NCBI GenBank assembly: GCA_004294005.1
Contig: RDZP01000011.1
Location: forward strand, 1-38,098
Direction of reading: 5' to 3'
Length of the DNA stretch: 38,098 nt
Origin: Cytophagia bacterium
GTDB lineage: Bacteria; Bacteroidota; Bacteroidia; Cytophagales; Microscillaceae
The notes beneath the pieces were generated by a model. The model saw only the letters and a list, made by a program, of their open reading frames with translations. It ran no database searches and was not told the DNA's origin. The first letter of the stretch is position 1; every line of letters starts with the position of its first letter. Shown piece after piece: positions 18,653 to 26,423 of the stretch. The position numbers and the translations under genes are program-made.

Positions 18653-18724
18653 GTATTCTAATTTCTACACACCTAAAAAAGTGTGTATTTATTTTCTATT
18701 TTAAACCCCTCAATACATAAGATT

Positions 18725-19195
18725 ATGGGAAATATAACACAAGAAGGACTAAATAAATTAAAAAGCCAATTACACGAACTTAAAACAAAAGGACGTTCAG
18801 AAATGGCAAAACAAATTGCTGAGGCACGCGATAAAGGTGATTTGAGTGAAAATGCAGAATATGATGCTGCAAAAGAAGCACAAGGATTAATGGAAATGAA
18901 AATTGCAAAATTGGAAAATACTATCGCACAAGCAAGGGTTTTAGATGAGTCGCAGATTGATACAACAAAAGTATCGATTATGACCATTATCAAAATAAGA
19001 AATTCGAAGACAAAAAAGGAGTTTACTTATACATTGGTAGCAGAAGAAGAAGCAGATTTGGCAAATGGTAGATTATCAGTTTTGTCGCCTATTGGGAAAG
19101 GACTTTTAGGAAAAAGCATTGGAGAAAATGCTGATATTCAAGTTCCTTCAGGTATTGTTAATTTTGAAGTCTTAGATATTAAACCTTCTTGGTAA
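18725..19195 (+). CDS. greA: transcription elongation factor GreA
   Basis: GreA enters the RNA polymerase secondary channel and stimulates cleavage of backtracked RNA. The 156-aa protein has an N-terminal coiled coil whose tip carries the conserved acidic GDLSENAEYDAAKEAQ segment (acidic residues D39 and E42), then the FKBP-like C-terminal domain (about 82-156) with SPIGKGLLGK. Length matches the family. The ATG at 18725 begins MGNITQEGL as usual; an upstream TTG frame would run through leader hairpin 3 and is rejected. The leader hairpins suggest control by attenuation. Confidence 0.96.
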   Translation: MGNITQEGLNKLKSQLHELKTKGRSEMAKQIAEARDKGDLSENAEYDAAKEAQGLMEMKIAKLENTIAQARVLDESQIDTTKVSIMTIIKIRNSKTKKEFTYTLVAEEEADLANGRLSVLSPIGKGLLGKSIGENADIQVPSGIVNFEVLDIKPSW

Positions 19196-19197
19196 AA

Positions 19198-19250
19198 CTC
19201 AAAAGTTCCATATTTCTTTTTTTGAAAGAAAATGGAACTTTTGGGTTTTT
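19198..19250. terminator. terminator between greA and the acyl-CoA reductase gene
   Basis: AAAAGTTCCAT (19201-19211) pairs with ATGGAACTTTT (19232-19242), with an inner TTCTTT/AAAGAA stem and T5 at 19246-19250. It lies between convergent genes. Confidence 0.88.
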
Positions 19251-19275
19251 AGGGTTTTTCTATTCAAAAAATACA

Positions 19276-20274
19276 TTACAAATTACTCAAAAAAGCAAGC
19301 GTATCAATATTATCAGCATAATCAAACAAAGAAGGCGTTTGTGCTGTTCCAAAAGGTAAGCTATTTCGAAATGTACCTTCTTTTGAAACAATTACTTGAA
19401 TTTTATCTTCCCATTTTTTTATTTCATTTTCCAAATCAGTACTATTTTTATAATATTGATAGTAAATAACGCCTGTTGGTGCAACTAATTGTTCATTTTC
19501 TCTTAGCAGTATAAAATTATTGTCAAAATGTTTTATCATATTGACCAAATAGACGGCTCTTTGGTATTCATAATTGTTATAATATTTATGATGATTAGCA
19601 ACTTCTTGTTGTATAAAAATTCCCTCAAAAAAATATTTCAAATCATAGTTCTCAGGGATGTATAACTTACAAACATTCCTACAACCCAAGCCAAAATAAG
19701 TAAAAATATCATTGCTTAAATCTTCAAAATCTTGTTGCGTTTCCTTTCCTGTAATGATTGCCAATGAATGTCTATTTTGGCGAATAATAGTAGGTTTGTG
19801 TCCAAAATATTCTTTAAAATAACGGGCTGAATTGTCACTTCCTGTGGCTATGTACGCATCACAATCTTTCAAACGCAAATCAAAATGAATAGTGTTTTCT
19901 AATTCAGGTGCAATTTTGAATAGTATTTTTGCAATCTCAGGAATCAAAACTTCATCTTGTGTGCTTAATTTTATATGCAGATGATGACCACTCACCAAAA
20001 CTGCCAAAAAATCAGCCCAACCCACCGCAGGAATATTACCTGCCATAATAATTCCAATTTTTTTAGGTGAATTAACAGGTAAAGATGGATATTTTTGAAG
20101 CCACTTTTCTATATTTTTTTTTTCTAAACTTTGGATAATTTGTTCAAAAGCAAATTGAAGGTTTTTGGGAGTAAACCAACGATTTTTTTCATAAGCCCAA
20201 GTGAAAGGCTGCCATTCATCACGTTGAATTTCTTTTAATTTTTGACCTAATTGAATGAGATAATTGGTAATCAT
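19276..20274 (-). CDS. acyl-CoA reductase, LuxC-like
   Basis: The 332-aa protein belongs to the LuxC-like acyl-CoA reductase family (aldehyde-dehydrogenase superfamily), which reduces fatty acyl-CoA to aldehyde with NAD(P)H. Visible signs are GIIMAGNIPAVGWADF (about 75-90), SDNSARYFKEYF, and a likely catalytic cysteine in GLGCRNVCKLYIP (about 193). PFGTAQTPSLFDYAD near the C-terminus is shared by Bacteroidota members. It is common in this phylum next to housekeeping genes and its real substrate is not known. The start MITNYLIQL is chosen; a frame 39 nt longer crosses a -7-like box at 20300-20308. Confidence 0.82.
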   Translation of the reverse strand: MITNYLIQLGQKLKEIQRDEWQPFTWAYEKNRWFTPKNLQFAFEQIIQSLEKKNIEKWLQKYPSLPVNSPKKIGIIMAGNIPAVGWADFLAVLVSGHHLHIKLSTQDEVLIPEIAKILFKIAPELENTIHFDLRLKDCDAYIATGSDNSARYFKEYFGHKPTIIRQNRHSLAIITGKETQQDFEDLSNDIFTYFGLGCRNVCKLYIPENYDLKYFFEGIFIQQEVANHHKYYNNYEYQRAVYLVNMIKHFDNNFILLRENEQLVAPTGVIYYQYYKNSTDLENEIKKWEDKIQVIVSKEGTFRNSLPFGTAQTPSLFDYADNIDTLAFLSNL

Positions 20275-20299
20275 TTTTTTATTTTTTATAAAATACGTT

Positions 20300-20308
20300 G
20301 CAAATCTA
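20300..20308 (-). promoter_or_regulatory. probable -7 box of the acyl-CoA reductase gene
   Basis: Minus strand TAGATTTGC, with a second match TATTTTTGC at 20310-20318. No TTTG lies at a good distance. The position 26 nt before the ATG fits a short leader. Confidence 0.45.
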
Positions 20309-20392
20309 AGCAAAAATATCTAAAATAACGTTAAATCTGTGTTAAAACACTATAATTATTGTGAAATATCAAATTAGAAAAATATCTTTGTG

Positions 20393-20400
20393 TATAAAAT
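20393..20400 (+). promoter_or_regulatory. probable -7 box of the thioredoxin-like gene
   Basis: TATCTTTG, 26 nt before the ATG at 20427. The -33 element is not clear. It shows that the in-frame GTG at 20361 lies upstream of transcription. Confidence 0.5.
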
Positions 20401-20426
20401 TAAACTTTAAAAAAATCATATCAACA

Positions 20427-21023
20427 ATGAAAAAATACATTTTTGTCTTTTTATTCTTATTTTCGCTTGCTTTATTATCAATGAAAAATACAGGTTATCA
20501 AGTAGGAGATACTGCTATTGATTTTAAACTCAAAAACGTAAACGATAAAAAAGTATCTTTGAAAGATTATAAAAAAGCCAAAGGCTTTATTGTGATATTC
20601 ACTTGTAATCATTGCCCATTTTCTGTTGCTAACGAAGATAGAATTATCGCATTGCACAAAAAATATGAGTCACAAGGCTATCCTGTTGTTGCTATCAACC
20701 CTAATGATGTAACTGCCTATCCTGATGATTCTTTTGAAAATATGAAAGTAAGAGCAAAAGAAAAAGGTTTTACTTTTGCTTATTTATATGATGAAACGCA
20801 AGCAATCGCTAAAACGTATGGTGCTACAAAAACACCTCATATATTTGTATTGGATAAAAAATTGACCGTAAAATACATCGGTGCTATTGATGATGCTGCT
20901 AAAGATGAATCAAAAGTAAGTGAAAAATTTTTGGAAAATGCTTTAGATGCATTGATTGCAGGCAAAAATATTGAAAAAACATCTACCAAAGCCGTTGGTT
21001 GTGGTATTAAATGGAAAAAATAA
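20427..21023 (+). CDS. exported thioredoxin-like (AhpC/TSA-type) protein
   Basis: The 198-aa precursor has a hydrophobic signal segment (about 1-20), then a thioredoxin fold: AIDFKLKNVNDKKVSLKDYK, the redox motif TCNHCPFS (CxxC), VVAINPND, and the cis-Pro strand TKTPHIFVLDK. It fits the periplasmic redoxin family seen widely in Bacteroidota, probably acting in thiol-disulfide exchange or peroxide reduction. Its partner is unknown. A second, non-CxxC cysteine lies in the C-terminal VGCGIKWKK tail. Confidence 0.85.
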   Translation: MKKYIFVFLFLFSLALLSMKNTGYQVGDTAIDFKLKNVNDKKVSLKDYKKAKGFIVIFTCNHCPFSVANEDRIIALHKKYESQGYPVVAINPNDVTAYPDDSFENMKVRAKEKGFTFAYLYDETQAIAKTYGATKTPHIFVLDKKLTVKYIGAIDDAAKDESKVSEKFLENALDALIAGKNIEKTSTKAVGCGIKWKK

Positions 21024-21065
21024 AAATTAGACAATAAAATAACTTGGTTTCATAGATTAGTATCA

Positions 21066-21099
21066 AAAAGTCCACTTCTATCGTTGAGGTGGATTTTTT
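21066..21099. terminator. terminator between convergent genes
   Basis: AAAAAGTCCACTT pairs with AGGTGGATTTTTT (one bulge, one G-T pair) around the loop CTATCGTTG. Confidence 0.8.
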
Positions 21100-22402
21100 A
21101 TTTGTATTGTTTCAATAGTGTTTTAAAATCTTCATCATCATAAAAAGTATCAAAATCTTTGTCTTCATCTTTGGAGGCAAGTGGGTAATAATCTTCATAA
21201 TCTAAATCAAATGATTTTTTAAGATGGTTTAACATTTCTGTTTTTAAATTCAGTTTCGAATAGGCACATGCTTTGTTGTACCAAGCACCGGCATAATTAC
21301 TCAATTTGATGCTTTTATCGTTACAAACCAACGATTTTTGATAATCTTTAAGCCAGAAGTAAGCCAATCCTTTAATAAACCAAGCATCAGATTGCATATC
21401 TTGTTTCTCTTTCGAGTAATTTTGGATGTTATTGAGATAGTCATCACAAATCTGTAGTGCTTCCTCACATTTTCTAAAATGACAAGCAACCTCTGCCAAT
21501 TTGATAGTAGCAAAAGCATTGTCTTTTTCTATTGCTAATGATTTCAAAAAACCAATTTCAGACAAACCATGATCATCTGTAATTCTATGAATTTCACCAT
21601 ACCAATGCCAAAAAAGTGCTGAATGAGGATAGATTTTAACGCATTTTTGTATTTTTTTACTACTTAATTTATACCTATTTCCCCAATAGTTATCTTTTGC
21701 TTCTTTGTATAGATTAGTTGCTACTAAAAGAGGGATTTTTTTTTTCAATAAATGATTAAAAGTTCTATTTTTTTTGAGGGCTGTTTTGTTATATGAAAAA
21801 GATTTTAAACTTTTCATTTCAAAAAATTCAGGTGGCATTTCCTCTATTGCTGAGTTGTCAATGGTAATAGATTCTAAACCATCCAACAAAAATAATTCTT
21901 TTGGTAAAATTGTCAAAGTAGAATAATCTAAGGAGATTTTATCATCTACTATCATCTTTTGTAGTATTTTTTTTGTGTTAATATTTTCCTTTTTAATAAA
22001 ATAATCACAAATATCCATTCTATCTATTAGTTTTGGAAAAACCCATTCCACAATATCGTCCCAAGTAAACAAACGATTATTTTTATCACACAATTCTTCA
22101 AAAATTGATACCAAGTTGGTAGCACTTATATCATATAGGTCATATAAATTGCTCGCGAAAATGGTTTTTGTAATATGCTCAGGTAATATTTTTGTAATAT
22201 TTTTTTTAATTTTAGTTTGTATTTTTTTCTCTGCTTCATAGTAATTTATCCACAAAGGTAATACAAAAATGGCTACCATTCCTCCGCCATCTATGAGTTG
22301 CAATGCTAATTCTATATTGACTTGTTCGTTAGTGGCTAACAAATCTAATAGATTTTTTTGCATTGACAAGGCTTCCTCTGTAGTATTTTGTAGATATGAC
22401 AT
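21098..22402 (-). CDS. leucine-rich and TPR repeat protein, unknown function
   Basis: This 434-aa cytosolic protein has no signal peptide. Residues about 155-205 form a short leucine-rich-repeat block (LTILPKELFLLDGLESI, then AIEEMPPEFFEMKSLKSF). Residues about 240-415 show TPR-like helix pairs (ALFWHWYGEIHRI, AFATIKLAEVACHF, DAWFIKGLAYFWLKDY, GAWYNKACAYSKLN). The very C-terminus is acidic (DEDKDFDTFYDDEDF). Such proteins usually mediate protein contacts, but the partner is unknown. It stands alone between convergent and divergent neighbours. Confidence 0.75.
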   Translation of the reverse strand: MSYLQNTTEEALSMQKNLLDLLATNEQVNIELALQLIDGGGMVAIFVLPLWINYYEAEKKIQTKIKKNITKILPEHITKTIFASNLYDLYDISATNLVSIFEELCDKNNRLFTWDDIVEWVFPKLIDRMDICDYFIKKENINTKKILQKMIVDDKISLDYSTLTILPKELFLLDGLESITIDNSAIEEMPPEFFEMKSLKSFSYNKTALKKNRTFNHLLKKKIPLLVATNLYKEAKDNYWGNRYKLSSKKIQKCVKIYPHSALFWHWYGEIHRITDDHGLSEIGFLKSLAIEKDNAFATIKLAEVACHFRKCEEALQICDDYLNNIQNYSKEKQDMQSDAWFIKGLAYFWLKDYQKSLVCNDKSIKLSNYAGAWYNKACAYSKLNLKTEMLNHLKKSFDLDYEDYYPLASKDEDKDFDTFYDDEDFKTLLKQYK

Positions 22403-22513
22403 TTGTATTTTGTTTATAAAAAAATATTTATTATGATAACTATTTTAAAATGATTTTGTTAATGTATTAAAGAATTATTTTCAAAATAACCTATCCAATA
22501 CAAAAACAAAAAT

Positions 22514-22987
22514 ATGGTCGGAATTATTATGGGAAGTCAATCAGATTGGGAATTGATGAAACCTGCAGCAGATTTTTTAACAGAAATGAACATTGCTTTT
22601 AAAGCAGAAGTTGTTTCAGCGCACCGTACACCTTTGCGTATGGTTGAATATGCACAAAAAAGCCTTGAAAATGGTCTAAAAGTAATTATTGCAGGGGCAG
22701 GAGGGGCGGCACATTTGCCGGGAATGATTGCTTCATTGACGATTTTACCTGTAATAGGTGTGCCTATCAAATCACACAACTCGATAGATGGTTGGGATTC
22801 AATGTTGTCTATTTTGCAAATGCCTAATGGTGTACCTGTCGCAACAGTGGCTTTGAATGCTTCCCAAAATGCAGGAATTTTAGCGGCACAAATTTTAGCC
22901 ATTTATCAACCTGATTTGCGAGAAAAATTGTTGCTATTCAAACAAAAATTAAAAGAAAAAGTAGAAAAAAATGCTATTTTGATGTAA
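22514..22987 (+). CDS. purE: N5-carboxyaminoimidazole ribonucleotide mutase
   Basis: PurE converts N5-CAIR to CAIR in purine synthesis. The 157-aa protein has the class I pattern: GSQSDWELMKPA (7-18), SAHRTP (about 36-41, with the catalytic His), and GAGGAAHLPGM (about 61-71). Length is normal. purK, the usual partner that makes N5-CAIR, is not adjacent here. A strong terminator follows. Confidence 0.96.
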   Translation: MVGIIMGSQSDWELMKPAADFLTEMNIAFKAEVVSAHRTPLRMVEYAQKSLENGLKVIIAGAGGAAHLPGMIASLTILPVIGVPIKSHNSIDGWDSMLSILQMPNGVPVATVALNASQNAGILAAQILAIYQPDLREKLLLFKQKLKEKVEKNAILM

Positions 22988-23021
22988 TCTTTTCATTTTG
23001 TACTGATTATTCACAAAAAAT

Positions 23022-23057
23022 AAAAAAAGGTCAAAACATTAGATTTGACCTTTTTTT
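23022..23057. terminator. two-way terminator between purE and the bactofilin gene
   Basis: A 14-bp perfect stem (23022-23035 with 23044-23057) has A7 on one side and T7 on the other. The bactofilin stop is at 23064. Confidence 0.9.
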
Positions 23058-23063
23058 ATTTTT

Positions 23064-23522
23064 TTATTTTTTAATTTCATCAAATACTAAATCAGATTTT
23101 TCATTTTTTGGTATATTGATAGGCTTGTTAGTAAGTTGAGGAACAGCACCCATTTGGCATTTGCCATTGAAACTTGCACCTGCTTCTACAACTAATTTTC
23201 CACAAATCAAATCACCAATTACTTGTGCAGTCGCTTTTAAAGTCAATGTGTCAGAAATTTCGATAATTCCTTTTACGCTCCCCGCAATGTCTGCTACTTG
23301 TGCTTGGATATTTCCTTCTACCACACCTGAATCTCCCAAACTGATTTTTCCTTTTCCTTTCACGTTACCAAACACAGTGCCTTCTATGCGTAATGTACCT
23401 TGTATTTCGATATCACCTCTAAAACTTGCACCTTTTGCGACATGTGTATTTGCATTGCTTAAATCTTGTGTATTCCCAGTAGAAAAATTTTCTTTTTCTT
23501 TGTTATTTCCAAATATAGCCAT
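23064..23522 (-). CDS. bactofilin (polymer-forming cytoskeletal protein)
   Basis: The 152-aa protein has the central bactofilin (DUF583) beta-helix (about 28-130) with short repeating turns: GDIEIQGTLRIEGTVFGNVKGKGKISLGDSG and so on, each with regular Gly/Ile/Val positions. Ends are short and polar. Bactofilins polymerise without nucleotide and place cell-wall enzymes. It lies 45 nt after an M23 peptidase gene on the same strand, a pairing known from other bacteria (CcmA with M23 peptidases; BacA-LmdC), which suggests a cell-shape or wall-remodelling module. Confidence 0.92.
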   Translation of the reverse strand: MAIFGNNKEKENFSTGNTQDLSNANTHVAKGASFRGDIEIQGTLRIEGTVFGNVKGKGKISLGDSGVVEGNIQAQVADIAGSVKGIIEISDTLTLKATAQVIGDLICGKLVVEAGASFNGKCQMGAVPQLTNKPINIPKNEKSDLVFDEIKK

Positions 23523-23567
23523 AATAATATTGAGTAAATGAATTTAAAACTCGTTTTTTTTATTTTT

Positions 23568-24437
23568 TTAAAAATTTATTAATTTTTCTGCATTAATAGG
23601 ATTGCCTTCATACCACATTTCAAAATGTAAATGTGGACCAGAAGTGAGTTCTCCTGTATTGCCAATAATTGCTAAAATCTCACCTGCTTGTATAAAATCG
23701 CCTGTTTTTTTTAATAATACAGAACAATGTTTATAAACAGAAATTAGTTTTGAAGGATGTTGCACCATCATTACATAACCTGTATCGTCAGTCCATGAAG
23801 CCATTATCACAGTTCCTTCTGCAATAGATTTAATTGGAGCATCTTTTTCGGCTACTATGTCAGTTCCAAAATGTTTTTCTTTCGGATTATATTTTTCTGT
23901 AACTAATCCTTTGAGTGGTTGAAAAAAAATCATTTCTTTTAATTCTATGCTTGCTCCACCTGACAAACCAACTAAATTTCGGTCAGTTTGTTCAATTTCT
24001 TTTCTTAGTTTTTTATCTGCTTCACTGATTTTTCCCAAATCAATCGTATCACTTCCTTTTTTTTTATTCTCTTTTTCATTCGTGCCAAAGTCATTTTTAA
24101 GATAATTTTGGTCTACTTCTAATAATTTTTGAATGTTTTGAATGTATTTGTCTCTTGTTTGTAAAACTATTGCCAAAGAATCCACAGTTTGATTCATTAG
24201 TATTAATTTTCGGGTTGTTTCATCTTTTCCAATTAAATTTTTGGGACTAAAAAACCAAGCAGCAAATAACATACATAATAAAAAGATAAAAAAGACCAGA
24301 ATACTTATTACTAAGGTTACACTCAAACGAGAATAAGGTAATTGCCAAACTTCTTCTAAGGTTTGACGATTACGAACAGTCATAACAAATGGTTCTTTCC
24401 ACCACGCGCTATTTCTCCAATTTAATTCGTTTTTCAA
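23568..24437 (-). CDS. membrane-anchored M23-family metallopeptidase
   Basis: The 289-aa protein has a short basic cytosolic part, one membrane helix (about 36-66), a coiled-coil linker (about 75-150) and an M23/LytM domain (about 165-285). Zinc ligands are visible in HFGTDIV and GPHLHFEMW, so the enzyme should be active, cutting peptidoglycan cross-bridges in the periplasm. The start is TTG: the residues before the first internal ATG (KEPFVMTVRNRQTLEEV) match the conserved opening of Bacteroidota relatives, so the longer form is kept. It is the first gene of a likely operon with the downstream bactofilin. Confidence 0.9.
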   Translation of the reverse strand: MKNELNWRNSAWWKEPFVMTVRNRQTLEEVWQLPYSRLSVTLVISILVFFIFLLCMLFAAWFFSPKNLIGKDETTRKLILMNQTVDSLAIVLQTRDKYIQNIQKLLEVDQNYLKNDFGTNEKENKKKGSDTIDLGKISEADKKLRKEIEQTDRNLVGLSGGASIELKEMIFFQPLKGLVTEKYNPKEKHFGTDIVAEKDAPIKSIAEGTVIMASWTDDTGYVMMVQHPSKLISVYKHCSVLLKKTGDFIQAGEILAIIGNTGELTSGPHLHFEMWYEGNPINAEKLINF

Positions 24438-24458
24438 AATATCTTTTTTTTATTTTAC

Positions 24459-24488
24459 GCAAAGATAAAGTTTTTTTTTCAATTCAAA
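24459..24488 (-). promoter_or_regulatory. promoter of the M23-bactofilin operon
   Basis: Minus strand: TTTG (24485-24488), 17-nt spacer, TATCTTTGC (24459-24467). The -7 box is perfect; the spacer is short. It leaves a leader of about 17 nt before the TTG start. Confidence 0.6.
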
Positions 24489-24586
24489 AAAAATATTTTA
24501 TATTTTATATTTTTTTTCAATTCATTTCATTTTATTTGCATCATTTTTTAGATTTGAGAGTAAAATAAAGTAGTATAAACTAAATA

Positions 24587-24802
24587 ACTGATGTTATAAA
24601 AGGATAATTTTAAATTTCATAAAATTGTCTGTACCGTAGTAAAACGGAGGTCTGACAACTTTATAAATTTAAAATTAAAATGTTTTTTGGTAGCAATAAA
24701 AAGCATTTTCAGCAAAAAGTCTTTGATTTAATTTTTGAATGGTCAGACCTCCGTTTCATTATGGTGCAGACCGTTCAAAAAATTAAATTCCGTAACATCA
24801 GT
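24587..24802. repeat. 216-bp inverted-repeat element (MITE-like)
   Basis: The outer ends are a perfect 10-bp inverted pair, ACTGATGTTA and TAACATCAGT (24587-24596 and 24793-24802). Inner 30-nt arms (24627-24656 and 24742-24771) share ACGGAGGTCTGAC and differ at about five of 30 sites. About 85 nt of AT-rich DNA lies inside. No transposase or coding frame is present. It may be a non-autonomous mobile element or a large RNA/DNA hairpin. Confidence 0.75.
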
Positions 24803-24962
24803 AAATAATTTGAATTACATTGGTCGTTCTTATTTTTCGTTACATACTATTTGTATTTGTTGAATAGAGCCACATACTATTAGTTAATTTTAAGAAATGA
24901 ATAACTTGTAGTAAAAAAATAAAATACACCAAAAAATATTTCTTCACAGAATAGTTTTTAAT

Positions 24963-25502
24963 CTATTCTAAGCCTATCCAATCAATCAATAATTTGAAAT
25001 CTTCTTCTTCTTTGTTGGCAATTAAAAAACTCACTTGTGCGATATTTGAAAAATTGAAATTAGGAATATTTAATTGTTGCCCTCTAAATTGAGGATAAAA
25101 TTCACCGATAGGTAATTTGAGCATCTGCCATTCGCCTGATGTAGCAAATTGATAGACATAAGACTCATATTGTGAAGATTTTCCTTTCAAACGAAGTTCG
25201 TAGCCTTTGCCATCTCCTTTGATACGCAAAACAACAAATTTATCTTCTTCTGTTAATTTTATTTTTGTATCTAATTGTATAGAGGCAAATCCTCCATTGT
25301 TTTCTAATGAAACATGCCCTGAAAATTGTCCATTTCCAGATTCAGTAAGTACCAAAGAACTTTTAGATATGCCACCCATTACACCATCATTGACAATTCG
25401 CCATTCTTTGATGTTAGTTTGAGTTGAAAAAGTATAAATTTCTTTCATATTTAATTGGGTAAAAAAACAGAATGTTATCAAAGTTATGATGTACTTTATC
25501 AT
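24963..25502 (-). CDS. CIA30-family protein, probably exported
   Basis: The 179-aa product has a weak signal-like N-terminus (about 1-17) and a CIA30 beta-sandwich: WRIVNDGVMGGISKSSL (about 34-50), SLENNGGFASIQLD, the VVLRIKGDGKGYELRLK strand, and the C-terminal IAQVSFLIANKEEEDFKLLIDWIGLE. Mitochondrial CIA30 helps complex I assembly; bacterial members have no proven role and may bind carbohydrate. No respiratory genes are adjacent. Confidence 0.85.
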   Translation of the reverse strand: MIKYIITLITFCFFTQLNMKEIYTFSTQTNIKEWRIVNDGVMGGISKSSLVLTESGNGQFSGHVSLENNGGFASIQLDTKIKLTEEDKFVVLRIKGDGKGYELRLKGKSSQYESYVYQFATSGEWQMLKLPIGEFYPQFRGQQLNIPNFNFSNIAQVSFLIANKEEEDFKLLIDWIGLE

Positions 25503-25641
25503 TTTTTATTTTTATTAATATTTATAATGAACACATCTTTTATACCATAAATATAAATAAAATGTTTTGAATTTCGAAAAAATTATTAATAGAGTTTTTA
25601 AAATAAATCTTGAAAATCATATCAATATTGGTATATTTTTG

Positions 25642-25650
25642 TATATTTGC
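25642..25650 (+). promoter_or_regulatory. probable -7 box of the 25665 gene
   Basis: TATATTTGC is a perfect -7 box only 14 nt before the ATG, implying a very short leader. It lies on top of an upstream in-frame TTG, so that longer start is rejected. Confidence 0.55.
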
Positions 25651-25664
25651 ATAAAAAAAGTAGT

Positions 25665-26267
25665 ATGGGATATAGCAATTTTAAAAGTTTAAAACTTACC
25701 TTAGAAAAATTAAATTTAGAAGAAACAGATGAAATTCTTTTTCCTCAAATCGACCTTGTAGCACCATCTGAATGGCTCTTACAAACTTTACTTTTTGCTA
25801 AAAGATTGCCACTTACGAATGAAAAAAGTAAATCGGAGCGTGTTATTTCACCTATTTTAGCAGAAGTTGCCTTGTATTTTGAAAAACAATTTACAATGTT
25901 TTCGGGTGAGGACTTGACCGTTGATAGCAGTAAAGATTTATCAGGTGAGTGTGATTTTTTCTTTGCCCAACACCCACGAAAAAGCGTAATGCAAGCACCT
26001 GTTGTAACTTTTGTAGAAGCAAAAGATGAAGATTTTGAATATGGACAAGCACAATGTACTGCTCAAATGTATGCTTCTATGCTTTATAACGAGCAGAAAG
26101 GCAAACCTGTGCCATACATTTATGGTTGTGCGGTTACGGGTGATGTGTGGAAGTTTTTAAAATTAGAAAAAGGGAAAATAACCTTAGATACTGAAAATTA
26201 CTATTTGATAGAGTTACCAAAAATATTAGGTATTTTTCATCAAATATTGAATAGTTTTTTGAGATAA
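25665..26267 (+). CDS. PD-(D/E)XK-like protein of unknown role
   Basis: The 200-aa soluble protein carries a nuclease-fold-like core: an early Glu-containing helix (ISPILAEVALYFEKQF), then SGECDFFF and VTFVEAKDEDFEYGQAQ, where D and the E-x-K pair fit a PD-(D/E)XK active site. The helix with Gln that follows (QAQCTAQMYAS) is also typical. Similar stand-alone proteins are scattered in Bacteroidota and cyanobacteria and have no known function; many are mobile. No toxin or methylase partner is beside it. Confidence 0.65.
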   Translation: MGYSNFKSLKLTLEKLNLEETDEILFPQIDLVAPSEWLLQTLLFAKRLPLTNEKSKSERVISPILAEVALYFEKQFTMFSGEDLTVDSSKDLSGECDFFFAQHPRKSVMQAPVVTFVEAKDEDFEYGQAQCTAQMYASMLYNEQKGKPVPYIYGCAVTGDVWKFLKLEKGKITLDTENYYLIELPKILGIFHQILNSFLR

Positions 26268-26377
26268 TTTGCCTATTATTTTGCTAATAAGTTGTTTGTA
26301 AAAACACAAAAAACAGCAAAAACACATTAGAAGTGTGTCCTACATTTTTTTGACTAAAAAAAAATATAAAATTTTTA

Positions 26378-26391
26378 TGCAAACGTTTGCA
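26378..26391. promoter_or_regulatory. 14-bp palindrome, LacI-family-type operator candidate
   Basis: TGCAAACGTTTGCA is a perfect palindrome that overlaps the TTTG of the promoter at 26386-26418. Its core GCAAACGTTTGC is identical to the core of operators bound by LacI-family repressors such as PurR of E. coli. Binding here would block the promoter. No regulator gene is in the window. Confidence 0.5.
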
Positions 26392-26418
26392 AAATTAAAA
26401 ATAAAGATTTATCTTTGC
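26386..26418 (+). promoter_or_regulatory. promoter of a putative small RNA
   Basis: TTTG (26386-26389), 20-nt spacer, TATCTTTGC (26410-26418): full consensus, with no large gene before the next terminator. Confidence 0.78.
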
Positions 26419-26423
26419 ACTGT

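Larger units (their letters stand above)
18516..18653 (+). ncRNA. candidate short RNA(s) from the greA leader
   Basis: From the promoter just upstream, RNA would meet two intrinsic terminators, giving products of about 100 and 137 nt, with read-through into greA. E. coli greA is known to have a leader terminator yielding short transcripts (GraL), but there is no sequence link to that RNA. This is inferred from promoter and hairpins only. Confidence 0.5.
18336..18724. other. 389-nt region between trmB and greA
   Basis: It contains, in order, a REP-like inverted repeat (18346-18412), a consensus promoter (18478-18510), a 12-bp palindrome ACGAATATTCGT (18523-18534) in the early leader, two terminator-like hairpins and a third hairpin before the greA ATG. 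No protein-coding frame is supported. Confidence 0.8.
24438..24962. other. 525-nt intergenic region
   Basis: It holds the M23 promoter, an inverted-repeat element (24587-24802), and an AT-rich stretch with the direct repeat ACATACTATT at 24842-24851 and 24872-24881. I see no gene. Confidence 0.7.

Noticed and set aside
20361-20426. Longer GTG start for the thioredoxin-like gene
   Set aside because: It would lie upstream of the predicted -7 box and hide the signal peptide.
24842-24881. ACATACTATT direct repeats as a CRISPR-like or target-site duplication
   Set aside because: Only two 10-nt copies 20 nt apart, not at the edges of the inverted-repeat element.
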